Below, one piece after another: positions 16,025 through 16,174 of a stretch of 16,174 nucleotides of DNA. The notes beneath the pieces are model-generated. The model saw only the letters and a list, made by a program, of their open reading frames with translations. It did not search any database and was not told the DNA's origin. Position numbers and translations under genes: made by a program. Origin of the DNA: Clostridia bacterium (GTDB lineage: Bacteria > Bacillota > Clostridia > Oscillospirales > Oscillospiraceae); NCBI GenBank assembly GCA_003245395.1, contig QKDF01000241.1, forward strand, positions 1-16,174, read 5' to 3'. Positions within the stretch are counted from its first letter, which is position 1; each line of letters opens with the position of its first letter.

Positions 16025-16174
16025 ATGAATACGCCTGTTTTAATCCGTCCCGCCGTTCCGGAGGACGCAGAGGCTCTCCTGGCAGTCTATGCGCCCTATG
16101 TCCTGCAGACGGCGATCACCTTTGAGTATGAAGTTCCGCCGGCGGAGGAATTTGCCGGACGCATCCGCGCCACC
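16025..16174 (+). CDS. GNAT-family N-acetyltransferase, 3' end outside the window
   Basis: The first 50 codons of an acetyl-CoA-dependent N-acyltransferase. The visible part, LIRPAVPEDAEALLAVYAPY followed by TAITFEYEVPPAEEF, matches the start of GNAT proteins related to phosphinothricin/methionine sulfone acetyltransferases, in which a Y(A)PYV..T.ITFE pattern is common. The acetyl-CoA loop (R/Q-x-x-G-x-G/A) lies beyond the window edge, so activity cannot be judged. GGAG at 16012-16015 is 9 bp before ATG 16025. It has a good promoter shared back-to-back with the LysR gene and is probably controlled by it. The substrate is not known. Confidence 0.8.
   Translation, partial: MNTPVLIRPAVPEDAEALLAVYAPYVLQTAITFEYEVPPAEEFAGRIRAT

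Overview
This window looks like ordinary chromosome from a GC-rich member of the Bacillota, most likely class Clostridia and possibly an Oscillospiraceae-type gut anaerobe. That is inferred from the high-GC codon use, the Gram-positive gene order era-yqzL-recO, MutS2 with a C-terminal Smr domain, strong AGGAGG-type ribosome binding sites, and an AlgI-type acyltransferase paired with a DHHW-family protein. Coding density is very high. The longest stretch without a gene is about 123 bp, between lysR and the acetyltransferase. I see no rRNA, tRNA, CRISPR array, insertion sequence, integrase or phage gene.

Layout, left to right. (1) 2-1792: the 3' part of uvrB, whose first roughly 75-80 codons lie outside the window. 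(2) 1911-4538: an MBOAT O-acyltransferase and a DHHW/AlgJ-like partner, a probable envelope-glycan O-acetylation pair. (3) 4561-6013: an EamA (DMT) transporter tightly followed by a YbaK-type tRNA-editing protein. (4) 6048-8876: a complete uvrA. (5) 8954-13246: era, a 35-codon yqzL-like gene, recO and mutS2, apparently one operon from a recognisable promoter just before era. (6) 13336-14950: a uridine-phosphorylase-like gene and an MscS-type channel, with their own promoter in front and a strong rho-independent terminator behind. (7) 14999-15901, minus strand: a LysR-type regulator. (8) 16025 to the edge: the start of a GNAT acetyltransferase, divergent from the LysR gene.

Functionally, genome maintenance dominates (UvrA and UvrB for nucleotide excision repair, RecO for recombination, MutS2), mixed with translation quality control and ribosome assembly (YbaK, Era, probably also MutS2-Smr). 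Set into this are a cell-surface modification pair, an exporter, nucleoside salvage and osmotic protection.

I found no convincing new defence or mobile system. The most interesting signals are regulatory and small-scale: two promoters occupying the same 31 bp face to face between lysR and the GNAT gene, a perfect palindrome in the spacer of the era promoter, the very short yqzL-like gene, and altered base-binding residues in the nucleoside phosphorylase. All identifications come from reading motifs by eye; no database search was possible.
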